Both the position numbers and the translations under genes were made by a program. Below are positions 1 to 8,552 of a stretch of 64,000 nucleotides of DNA, in pieces. Origin of the DNA: an uncultured bacterium (lineage in GTDB: Bacteria > Bacillota > Clostridia > Oscillospirales > Ruminococcaceae). The notes under the pieces were generated by a model that saw nothing but the letters and a program-made list of their open reading frames with translations, ran no database searches and was not told the origin of the DNA. The stretch spans positions 1-64,000 of the forward strand of contig CAKXHL010000008.1 in NCBI GenBank assembly GCA_934875375.1. Direction: 5' to 3'. The number at the start of each line of letters is the position of its first letter. The first letter of the stretch is position 1.

Positions 1-507
1 GGCTACTGCCACATCCCGCGGGCGGAGATGGAACTGTTCTCCAAGCTGCGCATCGATCCGGGCGACTATCAGAAGCCCGCGGCGGAGTCCATTCGGGACA
101 AGCTGACGGCGGAGCAGTACCGCGTCACCCAGGAGAGCGGCACGGAGCGCGCTTTCACAGGCGAGTTCTGGGATAAGTTTGAAAAGGGCATCTATGTGGA
201 TGTCGTCACCGGCGAGCCGCTCTTTTCCTCCACGGATAAGTTTGAGAGCGGCTGTGGCTGGCCGGCTTTCACAAAGCCCATTGAAGAGCCTGCCGTGGTG
301 GAACTGGAGGACCTGAGCCACGGCATGCGCCGCACAGAGGTGCGCAGCCGCGCCGGAGACTCCCACCTCGGGCATGTGTTCACCGGCGATCCGGAATCCC
401 CCAACGGCGTGCGCTACTGCATCAACAGCGCGTCTCTCCGCTTCGTCCCCTATGCGAAGATGGGGGCCGAGGGCTACGGATATCTTCTGTATCTGTTCGA
501 GGAATAA
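1..507 (+). CDS. msrB: Peptide methionine sulfoxide reductase MsrA/MsrB fusion, C-terminal part
   Basis: The frame is open from base 1, so the gene begins before the window. The first codons read GYCHIP, which resembles the end of an MsrA domain, and run into a full MsrB domain, so this is probably the tail of an MsrAB fusion. MsrB reduces the R form of methionine sulfoxide in oxidised proteins. The GCGWPAF segment, the HLGHVF segment and the terminal RYCINSASLRF with its catalytic Cys are all present. The CxxC zinc pairs of many MsrB proteins are not seen. An ATG at 28 is internal to the fusion and is probably not the true start. The gene is visibly richer in G and C than the following kilobase. 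Confidence 0.9.
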   Translation, partial: GYCHIPRAEMELFSKLRIDPGDYQKPAAESIRDKLTAEQYRVTQESGTERAFTGEFWDKFEKGIYVDVVTGEPLFSSTDKFESGCGWPAFTKPIEEPAVVELEDLSHGMRRTEVRSRAGDSHLGHVFTGDPESPNGVRYCINSASLRFVPYAKMGAEGYGYLLYLFEE

Positions 508-533
508 GTTCGCAAAATACAATGATATAATAA

Positions 534-567
534 GCAGCGTCCCAATCATTATGAACCGGGACGCTGT
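534..567 (+). terminator. Hairpin after msrAB
   Basis: GCAGCGTCCC pairs with GGGACGCTGT across a 14-base loop, 27 bases after the msrAB stop. Only a weak T-rich tail (TCGTTTAT) follows, so termination is likely but not certain. Confidence 0.5.
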
Positions 568-629
568 CGTTTATGCTCATGTCGGTTTATTCAAACAGGA
601 CGTTCAGCTTGCTGTTATGAAGTGACCTC

Positions 630-986
630 TTGTCAAGAGCAAAAATAAGATCACAAAATATTTTTTCAGGCGTGAGGGCAGAGCCTGAAACAGAACCAAT
701 CGAGCCGATTCAGTATTCAGAGAATACGACCATTTTGCCTGAACTTGCCGAACTATATCAACAGAACAATGATTTAGTCGGTTGGATTCGTGTGGAAGAT
801 ACGAATATTAACTACCCCGTTATGCAGACGGTGGATAACCCAAATTTCTATCTCAAACGTGGATTTGATAAAGAATATACCGACTATGGCTGTCCCTATG
901 TGCAGGAGGATTGTGATGTGCAAGTGCCCTCGGACAATGTGGTGATTTACGGTCATCATATGGTTTCATACATTCAAAGCGAATAG
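630..986 (+). pseudogene. Class B sortase fragment
   Basis: The frame encodes a piece of a sortase B domain: the DLVGWIRVEDTNINYPVMQ region, then NFYLKRGFD and VVIYGHHM, which contains the family's catalytic histidine. The N-terminal membrane anchor is missing, and the reading stops a few residues after the His motif, so the catalytic Cys (TLxTC) and Arg are lost. A sortase would anchor surface proteins to the wall; this copy cannot work. No convincing start codon or ribosome-binding site is seen. It is best read as a relic from an integrated element or a deleted locus. The region is AT-rich compared with msrAB. Confidence 0.75.
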
Positions 987-1434
987 GGTACATTTATCAT
1001 TTTCCCAGCACGAACCGCTGTCCTAAACAGATATAGGAAAATCTCCAAAATGAAATAATTTTGCAATATAAAGCAAGAGAAGTGTGCCAAAGAGGAGAAT
1101 GTGCCGCAGAAATACTGTAGGTAGAAACGCTTTCAAAAGGAAATGACACAAAAGTGCTAACGAAAAATTAGGCCTTTCCTCTATGATAAACAGCCATTGA
1201 TGAGAGCTGAGGAAGCAGAAAAATAGGGGATTCCTGAACCCCAAGCCTGTAAAATGAAGCAAAAGCCCAATGGTGGGGGAAAACACAGAAATATTTGATT
1301 CGCTCCTGTTAACAGAAGGGATTAAGAGTCTACTGTGGCGAAACAAAAAGAAAGGAATGTATTGGTGATCCTTTAATATAAATATATTTTAGGCTGTTTT
1401 CTGCTGTGCTTTTCGAAAATATTCTCTTTATGGC
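987..1434. other. AT-rich stretch without a recognisable gene
   Basis: No frame on either strand combines a start, a ribosome-binding site and protein-like sequence. It may be decayed DNA belonging to the same scar as the sortase fragment. Confidence 0.5.
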
Positions 1435-1464
1435 TTGACGGAGGTGCAAAGTCTTCTTTATACT
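1435..1464 (+). promoter_or_regulatory. Sigma-A type promoter for the SIS gene
   Basis: TTGACG and TATACT are separated by 18 bases, about 85 bases upstream of the SIS-domain start. Confidence 0.7.
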
Positions 1465-1549
1465 AAGCTTGTAGTCTCCAAAGTTCATAGTTGTGCTTTT
1501 TGGTGCATGCCAGGGCAATGATAAAACAAATGAAAGGGAAGTGCATTAT

Positions 1550-2611
1550 ATGTACGAAGCGAAAGCGTGGAAAGAAACGGATGGCCCCAGCTTGCGGGGA
1601 TTTAACGAAAAGGAAGCGATTGACAGCGTTAACGGAGCGTTGGCGCTTCGCCCGCAGATTGAAAAGATTGTCGACCAGATCTGGGAGGAAGGATTTGACG
1701 GCATTTATTTCATGGGGATCGGCGGTACCTATGCTTCTAGTATGCAGGTTGAAGTCTATATGCGCGGCAAATCGCGGCTGCCGGTTTATGTGGAAAACGC
1801 AGCGGAATTTCTGACTACCGGGAACAAACGATTTACCGACCGGTCGGTGGTAATCTACTCTTCCGTTTCCGGCAACACCAAGGAGATGGTGGAGCTGGTG
1901 GATCATGTCCATAAGCTTGGCGCCAGAGTAATTGCTTTTATTGACACACCTGGTTCAGCTTTAACGCAGCCGGGAAAATCGGAGCATTTGATTGTCTATC
2001 CGGTTAATGAGCAGCTGAAGTTCTTTATGTTGGCAAATTATTTGATGTATAAAAACGGCGAGTTTCCCGAATATGACCGTTACAATCAGGAAATGGAAGC
2101 GCACCTGGCGAAAGCCCTTGCAGAGGTGGAAATTTCCGCAGACGCCTGGGCCTATCATTATGCGAAAGAGCAGGTTGCTTTCAAACAGGCGCATCCGGAT
2201 CTGCCGCATTATTTTATTGGTTCCGGTACCCAGTATGGTGCGACCTATTCCTATGCGATGTGTTATTGGGAGGAACAGATGTGGGTTCGTACAAAATCCA
2301 TCAGCTGCCCGGAGTTTTTCCACGGCATGCAGGAGATCATCGAAGCCGATACCCCGGTAACCCTGTTTATGGGCGAAGATGAACAGCGCCCTCTGGCGGA
2401 ACGGGTTGCGCGGTTCCTGCCGAAGGTTTGTGCTAATTATACGATTATCGATACGAAGGAATTTGCGTTGAAAGGGATTAGCCCTGAATACCGGGGGACT
2501 ATTTCCCATTTGGTCATGCACGGTGTCAACAATCGCGTGGATGCTTACATGGAACTTTTCCTGCGCCACCCGCTGACCATTCGGCGCTATTACCGGCAGT
2601 TCGAATACTAA
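1550..2611 (+). CDS. SIS-domain sugar-phosphate deglycase/isomerase (FrlB-like)
   Basis: A 353-residue protein with two SIS (sugar isomerase) lobes. GIGGTYASS (about residues 62-70) and the SSVSGNTKE segment form the phosphosugar site of the first lobe; a second lobe with GSGTQYG follows near residue 225. Length and layout fit the FrlB family, which cleaves fructoselysine or fructosamine 6-phosphate to glucose 6-phosphate and amine, but other GlmS-like deglycases look similar and the substrate cannot be read from the sequence. The ATG at 1550 is preceded by GAAAGGGAAG; an upstream ATG in frame at 1493 has no ribosome-binding site. The gene stands alone between its promoter and a perfect palindromic terminator, with no sugar transporter or kinase beside it. 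Confidence 0.82.
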   Translation: MYEAKAWKETDGPSLRGFNEKEAIDSVNGALALRPQIEKIVDQIWEEGFDGIYFMGIGGTYASSMQVEVYMRGKSRLPVYVENAAEFLTTGNKRFTDRSVVIYSSVSGNTKEMVELVDHVHKLGARVIAFIDTPGSALTQPGKSEHLIVYPVNEQLKFFMLANYLMYKNGEFPEYDRYNQEMEAHLAKALAEVEISADAWAYHYAKEQVAFKQAHPDLPHYFIGSGTQYGATYSYAMCYWEEQMWVRTKSISCPEFFHGMQEIIEADTPVTLFMGEDEQRPLAERVARFLPKVCANYTIIDTKEFALKGISPEYRGTISHLVMHGVNNRVDAYMELFLRHPLTIRRYYRQFEY

Positions 2612-2709
2612 TCGTTTAGCAGAGAAAGAAAAGTTGGCCTGAGAGGCGGCGCGAAAGTGCAGTTGTATATGTTGGGCCGTTTCAATGAGAATTGGGTAAA
2701 ATTCAGTCC

Positions 2710-2739
2710 AAAAAGAGAATGCTTAAGCATTCTCTTTTT
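2710..2739 (+). terminator. Terminator of the SIS gene
   Basis: A perfect 30-base palindrome centred on GCTTAAGC, with a run of A on the left and a run of T on the right; it could act in both directions. Confidence 0.85.
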
Positions 2740-2780
2740 GCATGATGGGCTGAAAATGAGATTTCTTTTTTTACAAAATA

Positions 2781-2789
2781 TGCTATAAT
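2781..2789 (+). promoter_or_regulatory. Extended -10 promoter for the DMT transporter
   Basis: TGC followed directly by TATAAT makes an extended -10 element, about 95 bases upstream of the transporter start. No good -35 box is visible. Confidence 0.5.
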
Positions 2790-2883
2790 AACCTCGTGTG
2801 CTTACAAAATTTTTGGACGGTTAAAGGAACAGAAAATATAGGGTGTTTTCGGTCTGAAGAGCTGATTGGAAAGAGGAAAAGAT

Positions 2884-3735
2884 ATGAAAAAATTAAAAAG
2901 CGGTCCCCTTTTGATTTTTCTTTCTGCTGTTTGTTTTAGTACCGGCGGATTATTTACAAAACTGCTTCCGTGGCAAGCGCTGTCCATTGGTTCCGGGAGA
3001 TGTATTCTCTCCACAATTTTGATCGGCTGCTTTATGGTGAGCCAAAACCACAAACTAGTTTTTAATAAAACAGTATTTTTCGGCGGCCTATGTCTTTGCG
3101 GTACAGTGACTTTTTACGTGATGGCCAACAAGATGACAACAGCGGCCAATGCTATTGTACTGCAATATTCGGCTCCGATTTTTATTATCCTTTTTATGTG
3201 GCTCTTTTTTCACAATCGTCCCGGCAAACTGGATTTGATTGCCTGTGCCACTGTTATGGGGGGCATTGTGCTGTTCTTTGTAGATGGTCTGGGTGGCGGC
3301 GGGATAGATGGCAACCTGATAGCGCTGTTTTCCGGCGTCTGCTATGCGCTGGTGTGTATGCTCAATACCTTCCCCGGCGGCGATCCTATGTCTTCTGTTT
3401 TTCTGGGCCATTTGATGAGCGCGGTAATTGGCCTGCCCAGCTTGATGGGGGAAACGGATTTTTCTGCATCGGCCATCGGCTGCATTCTGGTGCTTGGCGT
3501 TTTTCAGCTGGGGTTAGGTTATATCCTGTTTACCAAAGGTCTAGAGCAGACCCAGCCTGTTTCTGCCAGTTTGATTTCAACGATCGAGCCAATCCTTAAT
3601 CCGATTTTGGTCGCTGTTTTTTATGGCGAAAAAATTACCCCGCTGGCGATTCTAGGAGCGGTGATTGTCATATGCGCGGTGGTGGTTTATAACGTGGTGA
3701 AAACAAATCTGGCGCAAAAAAAACCTGCCGTTTAA
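2884..3735 (+). CDS. EamA/DMT family membrane transporter
   Basis: A 283-residue protein of about ten hydrophobic segments arranged as two EamA repeats (roughly residues 8-135 and 145-275), as in the drug/metabolite transporter superfamily (RhaT/YdcZ-like). Members export amino acids, metabolites or drugs; the substrate here is unknown. The ATG at 2884 follows GGAAAGAGG; a TTG at 2866 in the same frame is less likely because it overlaps that ribosome-binding site. A poly-lysine C-terminal tail lies on the cytoplasmic side. It is followed 40 bases later by the phosphodiesterase gene, so the two may be co-transcribed. Confidence 0.88.
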   Translation: MKKLKSGPLLIFLSAVCFSTGGLFTKLLPWQALSIGSGRCILSTILIGCFMVSQNHKLVFNKTVFFGGLCLCGTVTFYVMANKMTTAANAIVLQYSAPIFIILFMWLFFHNRPGKLDLIACATVMGGIVLFFVDGLGGGGIDGNLIALFSGVCYALVCMLNTFPGGDPMSSVFLGHLMSAVIGLPSLMGETDFSASAIGCILVLGVFQLGLGYILFTKGLEQTQPVSASLISTIEPILNPILVAVFYGEKITPLAILGAVIVICAVVVYNVVKTNLAQKKPAV

Positions 3736-3775
3736 AAAGAAAAAAGGCAGGCCGAAGAGATTAGAGTGAGAAATT

Positions 3776-4615
3776 TTGCAGAGAAAAAGAATTTGGTTAT
3801 CGGCGGTATTGCTGATTTTGATATGTTTTTTGATTGGCCTTATTTGGCATCAGGAGCTTACAAAAATTTTCGTGTCCCGCCAGATCGAAGTCAATCGGGA
3901 AGAGGCCGCTGAAACTGCCGGGCGTCTGATCTCCCATCGGGGCGCCTGCACTTTGGCGCCGGAGAACAGCCTCCCTGCGTTTCGCCAGGCAGGTGAGCTG
4001 GGATATTGGGGTGTGGAATGTGATGTTTCCGTTACAAAAGATGGAAATTTTGTTCTGATGCACGACAGTACCGTAAACCGCACTACCAACGGCCGTGGAT
4101 TTGTCAGTCATTTTACATTGGAAGAAATTCGAAAATTGAGGATCGATGTCGGAGCAAACGTACGTTATTATATGGATTTACAGGTGCCGACGTTGGAAGA
4201 GTTTTTGCAGATCTGCGAAGGATATGATATGACGCCGGTTATCGAGTTGAAAGTTCTATTGGAAGATGCGGATTACGATACGCTGGTATCAATTTTACAG
4301 CGGGCGGGTATGGAGGACAATGCACTGGTCATTTCCTTTGATTATGAAAAATTGAAAAGGCTGCGGGAAAAGAGTCCGGTTCATACCATGCTGCTATCGA
4401 AAAGTCCTTCCAAAGACACGGTCGATTTGGCTCTGACATTGGAAAATTGTGATTTGGGAATGGACTATCGTTCCTGTAACCGTTCTCTTGTCCGTTATGC
4501 TCAGGAAAATGGAATTTTGCTGAATATGTATACGGTAAATGACGAATTGATCCGCCGTGATTTGACCCGATGGGGGATTCATTTTATCACGACTGACCTG
4601 CTGAAACCGGAATGA
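3776..4615 (+). CDS. Membrane-anchored glycerophosphodiester phosphodiesterase
   Basis: A 279-residue protein with one N-terminal membrane segment (about residues 7-25) and a GDPD TIM-barrel outside the membrane. HRG at 54-56, PEN at 62-64, ECD at 81-83 and the catalytic His of MHD near 96 are all present. The family hydrolyses glycerophosphodiesters from lipids or teichoic acids to glycerol 3-phosphate and an alcohol. The best start is TTG at 3776, since no in-frame ATG lies before the signal anchor; the ribosome-binding site is weak, so coupling with the transporter upstream is possible. Confidence 0.85.
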   Translation: MQRKRIWLSAVLLILICFLIGLIWHQELTKIFVSRQIEVNREEAAETAGRLISHRGACTLAPENSLPAFRQAGELGYWGVECDVSVTKDGNFVLMHDSTVNRTTNGRGFVSHFTLEEIRKLRIDVGANVRYYMDLQVPTLEEFLQICEGYDMTPVIELKVLLEDADYDTLVSILQRAGMEDNALVISFDYEKLKRLREKSPVHTMLLSKSPSKDTVDLALTLENCDLGMDYRSCNRSLVRYAQENGILLNMYTVNDELIRRDLTRWGIHFITTDLLKPE

Positions 4616-4791
4616 AAAGAGCAGTAGGACGGTAGAAAAAGGCGAATAATGGATTTATTGTGATAAAGGCTTTTAGTAGTTTTCCCGACAAGGCGGAAAT
4701 TGCCCGTCGGATGCTGCCGCTTTATTTGCCTTAATGGGGGAGGGAGAAACCGCAAAAGGATGCTCACCTGCTGAACGGACAAGTTTAAATG

Positions 4792-4826
4792 AAAAAGCCA
4801 TCCGCCCCTTCAGCGGATGGCTTTTT
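4792..4826. terminator. Bidirectional terminator
   Basis: AAAAAGCCATCCGC and GCGGATGGCTTTTT form a long stem around a 7-base loop. It ends the phosphodiesterase transcript on the plus strand and lies just beyond the 3' end of the candidate 6S RNA on the minus strand. Confidence 0.85.
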
Positions 4827-4837
4827 GAATGTCAATA

Positions 4838-5030
4838 GAGTCCCGCCCTGCCGATCCTGCAGTCGCTTAAACCCATCAAATGATAGGGTGGGTAAGACCG
4901 CCTCGCGCTTTCAAGCTCCCTTCGTCCGGAAAATCCGGGAGGTCTGCCGTCCGGCGCGAGAGAAGGAATCCCGTAACAAGCGTGTTGGATTTATATTGTC
5001 TGCAGGTAAGGTCGCACAGGGCAGGATGCC
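4838..5030 (-). ncRNA. ssrS: Candidate 6S RNA (SsrS)
   Basis: Between the DUF1292 gene and the terminator lies a 190-base non-coding stretch that folds like 6S RNA when read on the minus strand. The outer ends pair (CCTGCCCTG with CAGGGCGGG, and CCTGCAG with CTGCAGG). The middle forms a long hairpin closed by CTCGCGC/GCGCGAG and tipped by CCGGATTTTCCGG. An open bubble lies between, whose 3' strand contains a small hairpin CCCA/TGGG. 6S RNA binds the sigma-A RNA polymerase holoenzyme by imitating an open promoter. A terminator follows directly on the minus strand. Assignment rests on manual folding only; the exact ends are approximate and another structured RNA is possible. Confidence 0.5.
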
Positions 5031-5055
5031 ACTATTTTATGAAAGACGGCTAGGA

Positions 5056-5349
5056 TTATTCGGTAAACTCGTAATAATCCTCCAAGTTCTTCATAAAGAT
5101 CGCCGCAACGTCATTAAACTCCTCTTCGCTTTCAATACCGACGAGAAATTCTTCGTCATCTTCCATCTCGTTGCGCAAAATAATCAGTTCGCCAGGCTGC
5201 CCCAGAGAATCGTCATCATAAGCCGGGATCATAGCGACATACTTATGCCCGTCTTTTTCCAGTTCATCTAACTTTTCAAAAGTATGGGCAATGCCTTCAT
5301 CGTCAGTAAGGGTCAGCAAGTCCGGCCCAAATTCATTTTGTTCTGCCAT
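5056..5349 (-). CDS. DUF1292 family small acidic protein (YrzB-like)
   Basis: A 97-residue, strongly acidic protein with the DUF1292 pattern of short beta strands: LLTLTDDEG near the N-terminus, KYVAMIPAYD in the middle and EEFNDVAAIFMK near the end. The function of the family is unknown; members often sit near Holliday-junction resolvase and alanyl-tRNA synthetase genes in Firmicutes, which is not the case here. The ATG at 5349 is set by GGAGG eight bases upstream; a longer frame upstream has no support. The candidate 6S RNA lies 26 bases downstream on the same strand. Confidence 0.8.
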   Translation of the reverse strand: MAEQNEFGPDLLTLTDDEGIAHTFEKLDELEKDGHKYVAMIPAYDDDSLGQPGELIILRNEMEDDEEFLVGIESEEEFNDVAAIFMKNLEDYYEFTE

Positions 5350-5513
5350 TGTTTTGCCTCCAGATTCCAGATCCGTCAATACGGACCTCGCCAAAATTGC
5401 GGCTATGCCGCGATTACTGATTATCATATTATATGATTCCTGTTCAGAAGTCAATCCAAATTCAAATTTAATCTATTTTTCATAAAAAATATTATTTTTG
5501 TTAAAAAAAATAG

Positions 5514-5542
5514 TTGACATTATCTGTGATATGTTGTATAGT
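5514..5542 (+). promoter_or_regulatory. Near-consensus sigma-A promoter
   Basis: TTGACA, 17 bases, TATAGT. It sits in an A/T-rich stretch and points at the 29-codon ORF. Confidence 0.85.
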
Positions 5543-5599
5543 AAAGATGCAAGAAGAGAGAAAATAAGAAAAGAAGAAATTGGAGAGGAGGCGTTTCCC

Positions 5600-5689
5600 A
5601 TGTACTCAGATGAACCGGTTCAGAACCTTGGCCGCGGGGTTCGTGGAGAATACGCGGTCGACCGGAAAGCAGTTTCGTTTTTCCAATAA
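5600..5689 (+). CDS. Small unrecognised ORF, 29 residues
   Basis: The ATG at 5600 lies eight bases after GGAGAGGAGG, one of the strongest ribosome-binding sites in the window, and about 50 bases downstream of a TTGACA-N17-TATAGT promoter. The product starts MYSDEPVQNLGRG and ends SFFQ; it is hydrophilic with a charged middle (GEYAVDRKA) and has no membrane segment or signal peptide. I do not recognise a family. It could be a functional small protein, a leader peptide for the RNA that follows, or the 5' stub of a truncated gene. The transcript could run to the terminator at 5969. Confidence 0.5.
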   Translation: MYSDEPVQNLGRGVRGEYAVDRKAVSFFQ

Positions 5690-5968
5690 AGAGAGTCCAT
5701 CAAATGGAATGATACTCCAAACCAATCGGAGGCTGTCCGATATAAATTAGAAACTGCATGTCCTAACCAATAGATTTTCTAAATGCAAAAGACGATTTTC
5801 TTTATATCTAAAATGTAAAAAATCAGTTCCGATAGCAAAAAGCTGTTACGAGCAAGTTCTTTTAAGAAAAAGTATTGGATCAGGCATTCACAACAGAATA
5901 ATTAAATATTTTAAAGGTGAGTCCAATGAAATAGTCAGTTGACTGTAAAGTGGAGACCAAAGTAGTCC
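5690..5968 (+). other. AT-rich untranslated stretch before a terminator
   Basis: No gene is seen. The stretch is AT-rich, lies inside the probable transcript from the promoter at 5514, and ends at a strong terminator, so it may be a long 3' untranslated region or a small RNA. I could not match it to a known RNA family. Confidence 0.4.
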
Positions 5969-6002
5969 AAAGGGATTCGGTATTTCTACCGAATCCCTTT
6001 TT
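5969..6002 (+). terminator. Strong terminator upstream of pcrA
   Basis: AAAGGGATTCGGT and ACCGAATCCCTTT pair around ATTTCT and are followed by T residues. Confidence 0.88.
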
Positions 6003-6158
6003 CATTTGTTCCAAGAGCGAAGAGAAATGATATCATGGACAGCACAACAGCTTTGTGGTAAAATAACCGGAGAAGAAAATTGCAAATGATTGAAATGCTG
6101 GCTTGCCGGCAGATTCTCAATTGGTGCAGCATGGCAAGCAAAAAGAGAGGTGCCGGGA

Positions 6159-8534
6159 ATGGAAAATCGGTTTTACGAAGAATATATCGCTCTGAAACGC
6201 CGGATTTTAGAAAAACAATTTTCGCGCATGAACCGAGAGCAGTTGGAAGCAGTCTTTCAGGTAAAAGGCCCATTGTTGATTTTGGCAGGCGCAGGCAGCG
6301 GAAAAACAACTGTTTTGGTCAATCGGGTTTCTTATCTGGTGCGTTTCGGAAATGCCTATCACAGCGGATTTATGCCACGGGACTTGACGGACGAGGATAT
6401 GATTTTTCTGCGCCAAGCAGCGCAGGGAGGGCAGGCAGCTCCGGAACGGTTGGCCGAACTTTTGGCGGATCAGCCGCCGAAGCCTTGGAATGTACTGGCA
6501 ATTACTTTTACCAATAAAGCCGCCAACGAGCTCAAGGACCGTTTGGAAAAAAGTCTGGGCCCGGTAGCGCAGGATATCACTGCAGCCACTTTTCATTCGG
6601 CCTGTGTACGTATTTTGCGCCGGGAAATTGAGCGCCTGGGCTATTCTCGCAGTTTTACTATTTATGATACGGATGATTCGCTCAAGGTGATCAAAGAAAC
6701 CATGAAAGCTTTGAACATGGAGGAGAAGCTTTTCGCGCCCAAGGCGGTGCTCAGTGCCATCGGCCGGGCAAAGGATGCGCTGCAAGGACCGGCGGAAATG
6801 ATGCGCCAGGCGGGAACCGATTACCGGATGGGCAGTATTGCCAAAGTGTATGAAAAATATCAGGCAGCGTTGAAGGCCGCCGACGCGGTGGATTTTGACG
6901 ATATCATCGTGCTGACGGTGCGGCTGTTGGAACAGTTCCCAGAGGTGCTGTCGTATTATCAAAATCGGTACCGTTATATTATGGTAGACGAGTATCAGGA
7001 TACAAACCATGCGCAGTACCGACTGGTGAGCCTTTTGGCGGCAGGACACGGCAATCTGTGTGTAGTGGGAGACGATGACCAGAGTATTTATAAATTCCGC
7101 GGTGCGACTATCGAAAATATCTTAAGCTTTGAAGAGCAGTTTGAAAAGGCAAGAGTGATCCGTCTGGAGCAGAATTACCGCAGTACCAAGCGGATTTTGG
7201 ATGCGGCCAACGAGGTTATCGCCAATAATACCGCCCGCAAAGGAAAAAGCTTGTGGACCGGAAATGGAGAAGGGGAGAAAATTTGTCTGTACCGGGCAGG
7301 AGATGAACGATCAGAGGCACAGTTTATCACGGAAGAGATTATCTCCCATGTGGCGGCGGGGGATGCGTACAGCGATCATGCAGTGCTGTATCGTATGAAT
7401 GCCCAATCCGGCGAGATTGAAAAGGCGCTGGTGAAAGCGGGAATCCCTTACAAGATTGTCGGTGGACTTCGCTTTTACGATCGCAAGGAAATCAAAGACT
7501 TGATTGCCTATTTAAGCGTTCTCAATAACCCCAACGATACAGTCCGCCTGACCCGGATCATCAACGAACCCAAACGGGGTATTGGCGACGCAACGGTGGC
7601 AGCTGTGATGGAACTATCGGCGCAGCTGGGCGTACCGCCTTTGCAAATTATGGCCGACGCTGACCAGTATCAAAAGCTGCAGCGCCGCAGTACGCCGCTG
7701 CGCGCCTTTGCGGATATGATGCAGGGGTTGATCGAAAAAGCGCTGGAGGAACCGCTGGAAATTTTACTGGACGCAGTGCTGGATGATACCGGGTATCTCT
7801 CCATGCTGCAGCTGCAGGGATTTGAGGGGCAGACCCGAATTGAAAATATTGATGAACTGCGTTCGTCGATCATCAAATTCCAGCAGGAAGCGCCGCAGGG
7901 AACCCTCTCTGACTTTTTGGAGGAAGTGGCGCTGTATACCGATTTGGACCGGACCGATTTGCAGGATGATTCGGTCACGCTGATGACGATGCACTCAGCC
8001 AAGGGGCTGGAGTTCCCTTATGTATTTGTGGCAGGATGTGAAGAGGGGATTTTCCCCGGCCGCATGAGTATGAACTCTCCGGATGAAATTGAGGAGGAAC
8101 GGCGGCTGGCCTATGTGGCGATTACCAGGGCAAAGAAAAAGCTGTACCTGACCACCGCTGCCCAGCGGATGTTGTTTGGGCAGACCACTTGGAATAAAGC
8201 GTCCCGATTTGTTCGGGAGATTCCGGGAGAATTGGTGGATTTGATTGATACCACCGTTCAGCAGAAACGCTGGTCCGGTGGGACCCATGAACAGGAAATA
8301 CCCAAAGGTACTGTGCGGGCCGGCGGATTGTCCGCTGTTTCCAGTGGTATGTCCTCTCCATCCGCAGTGCCGCTGTGTCCGGGAGATATGGTCAGTCATA
8401 AGATTTTTGGAAAGGGCCTGGTGATTTCCGCTTCGCCCATGGCGAACGATTTGTTGGTCGAAGTGTCTTTTGATAAAGTAGGTACCAAAAAGCTCATGGC
8501 CAACTTTGCGAAATTAAAGAAGGTAGTAGAATAA
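6159..8534 (+). CDS. pcrA: ATP-dependent DNA helicase PcrA/UvrD
   Basis: A 791-residue superfamily 1A helicase that unwinds DNA 3' to 5' in mismatch and excision repair and clears replication conflicts. The Walker A motif GAGSGKTT is at 44-51, motif Ia (ITFTNKAANELK) near 115-126, the Walker B DEYQDT and the GDDDQSIYKFRGA motif follow, and TMHSAKGLEF and VAITRAKKKLYL are the late motifs. The C-terminal 50 residues (KIFGKGLVISAS onward) match the PcrA tail that contacts RNA polymerase. There is an extra segment of about 45 residues between motifs I and Ia. The ATG at 6159 follows AGAGAGG. It heads a tight run with thyX and tmk. Confidence 0.97.
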   Translation: MENRFYEEYIALKRRILEKQFSRMNREQLEAVFQVKGPLLILAGAGSGKTTVLVNRVSYLVRFGNAYHSGFMPRDLTDEDMIFLRQAAQGGQAAPERLAELLADQPPKPWNVLAITFTNKAANELKDRLEKSLGPVAQDITAATFHSACVRILRREIERLGYSRSFTIYDTDDSLKVIKETMKALNMEEKLFAPKAVLSAIGRAKDALQGPAEMMRQAGTDYRMGSIAKVYEKYQAALKAADAVDFDDIIVLTVRLLEQFPEVLSYYQNRYRYIMVDEYQDTNHAQYRLVSLLAAGHGNLCVVGDDDQSIYKFRGATIENILSFEEQFEKARVIRLEQNYRSTKRILDAANEVIANNTARKGKSLWTGNGEGEKICLYRAGDERSEAQFITEEIISHVAAGDAYSDHAVLYRMNAQSGEIEKALVKAGIPYKIVGGLRFYDRKEIKDLIAYLSVLNNPNDTVRLTRIINEPKRGIGDATVAAVMELSAQLGVPPLQIMADADQYQKLQRRSTPLRAFADMMQGLIEKALEEPLEILLDAVLDDTGYLSMLQLQGFEGQTRIENIDELRSSIIKFQQEAPQGTLSDFLEEVALYTDLDRTDLQDDSVTLMTMHSAKGLEFPYVFVAGCEEGIFPGRMSMNSPDEIEEERRLAYVAITRAKKKLYLTTAAQRMLFGQTTWNKASRFVREIPGELVDLIDTTVQQKRWSGGTHEQEIPKGTVRAGGLSAVSSGMSSPSAVPLCPGDMVSHKIFGKGLVISASPMANDLLVEVSFDKVGTKKLMANFAKLKKVVE

Positions 8535-8552
8535 GAAAGGTGGGAATGAAAA

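Noticed and set aside
1023..1346. A 107-residue hydrophobic frame on the minus strand
   Set aside because: Phe/Leu-rich only because of base composition; no start signal and no domain.
1961..2569. A 202-residue open frame antisense to the SIS gene
   Set aside because: No ribosome-binding site, no recognisable family, and it lies wholly inside a clear gene.
3725..3756. CCTGCC/GGCAGG inverted repeat after the DMT gene as a terminator
   Set aside because: The stem is only six bases with a long loop and no T run follows.
5540..6000. tmRNA or a known riboswitch in the AT-rich region
   Set aside because: No tRNA-like ends, tag ORF or known aptamer core could be found by eye.
6207..7049. A 280-residue frame antisense to pcrA
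   Set aside because: Shadow of pcrA; His/Arg/Gln-rich composition typical of antisense frames.
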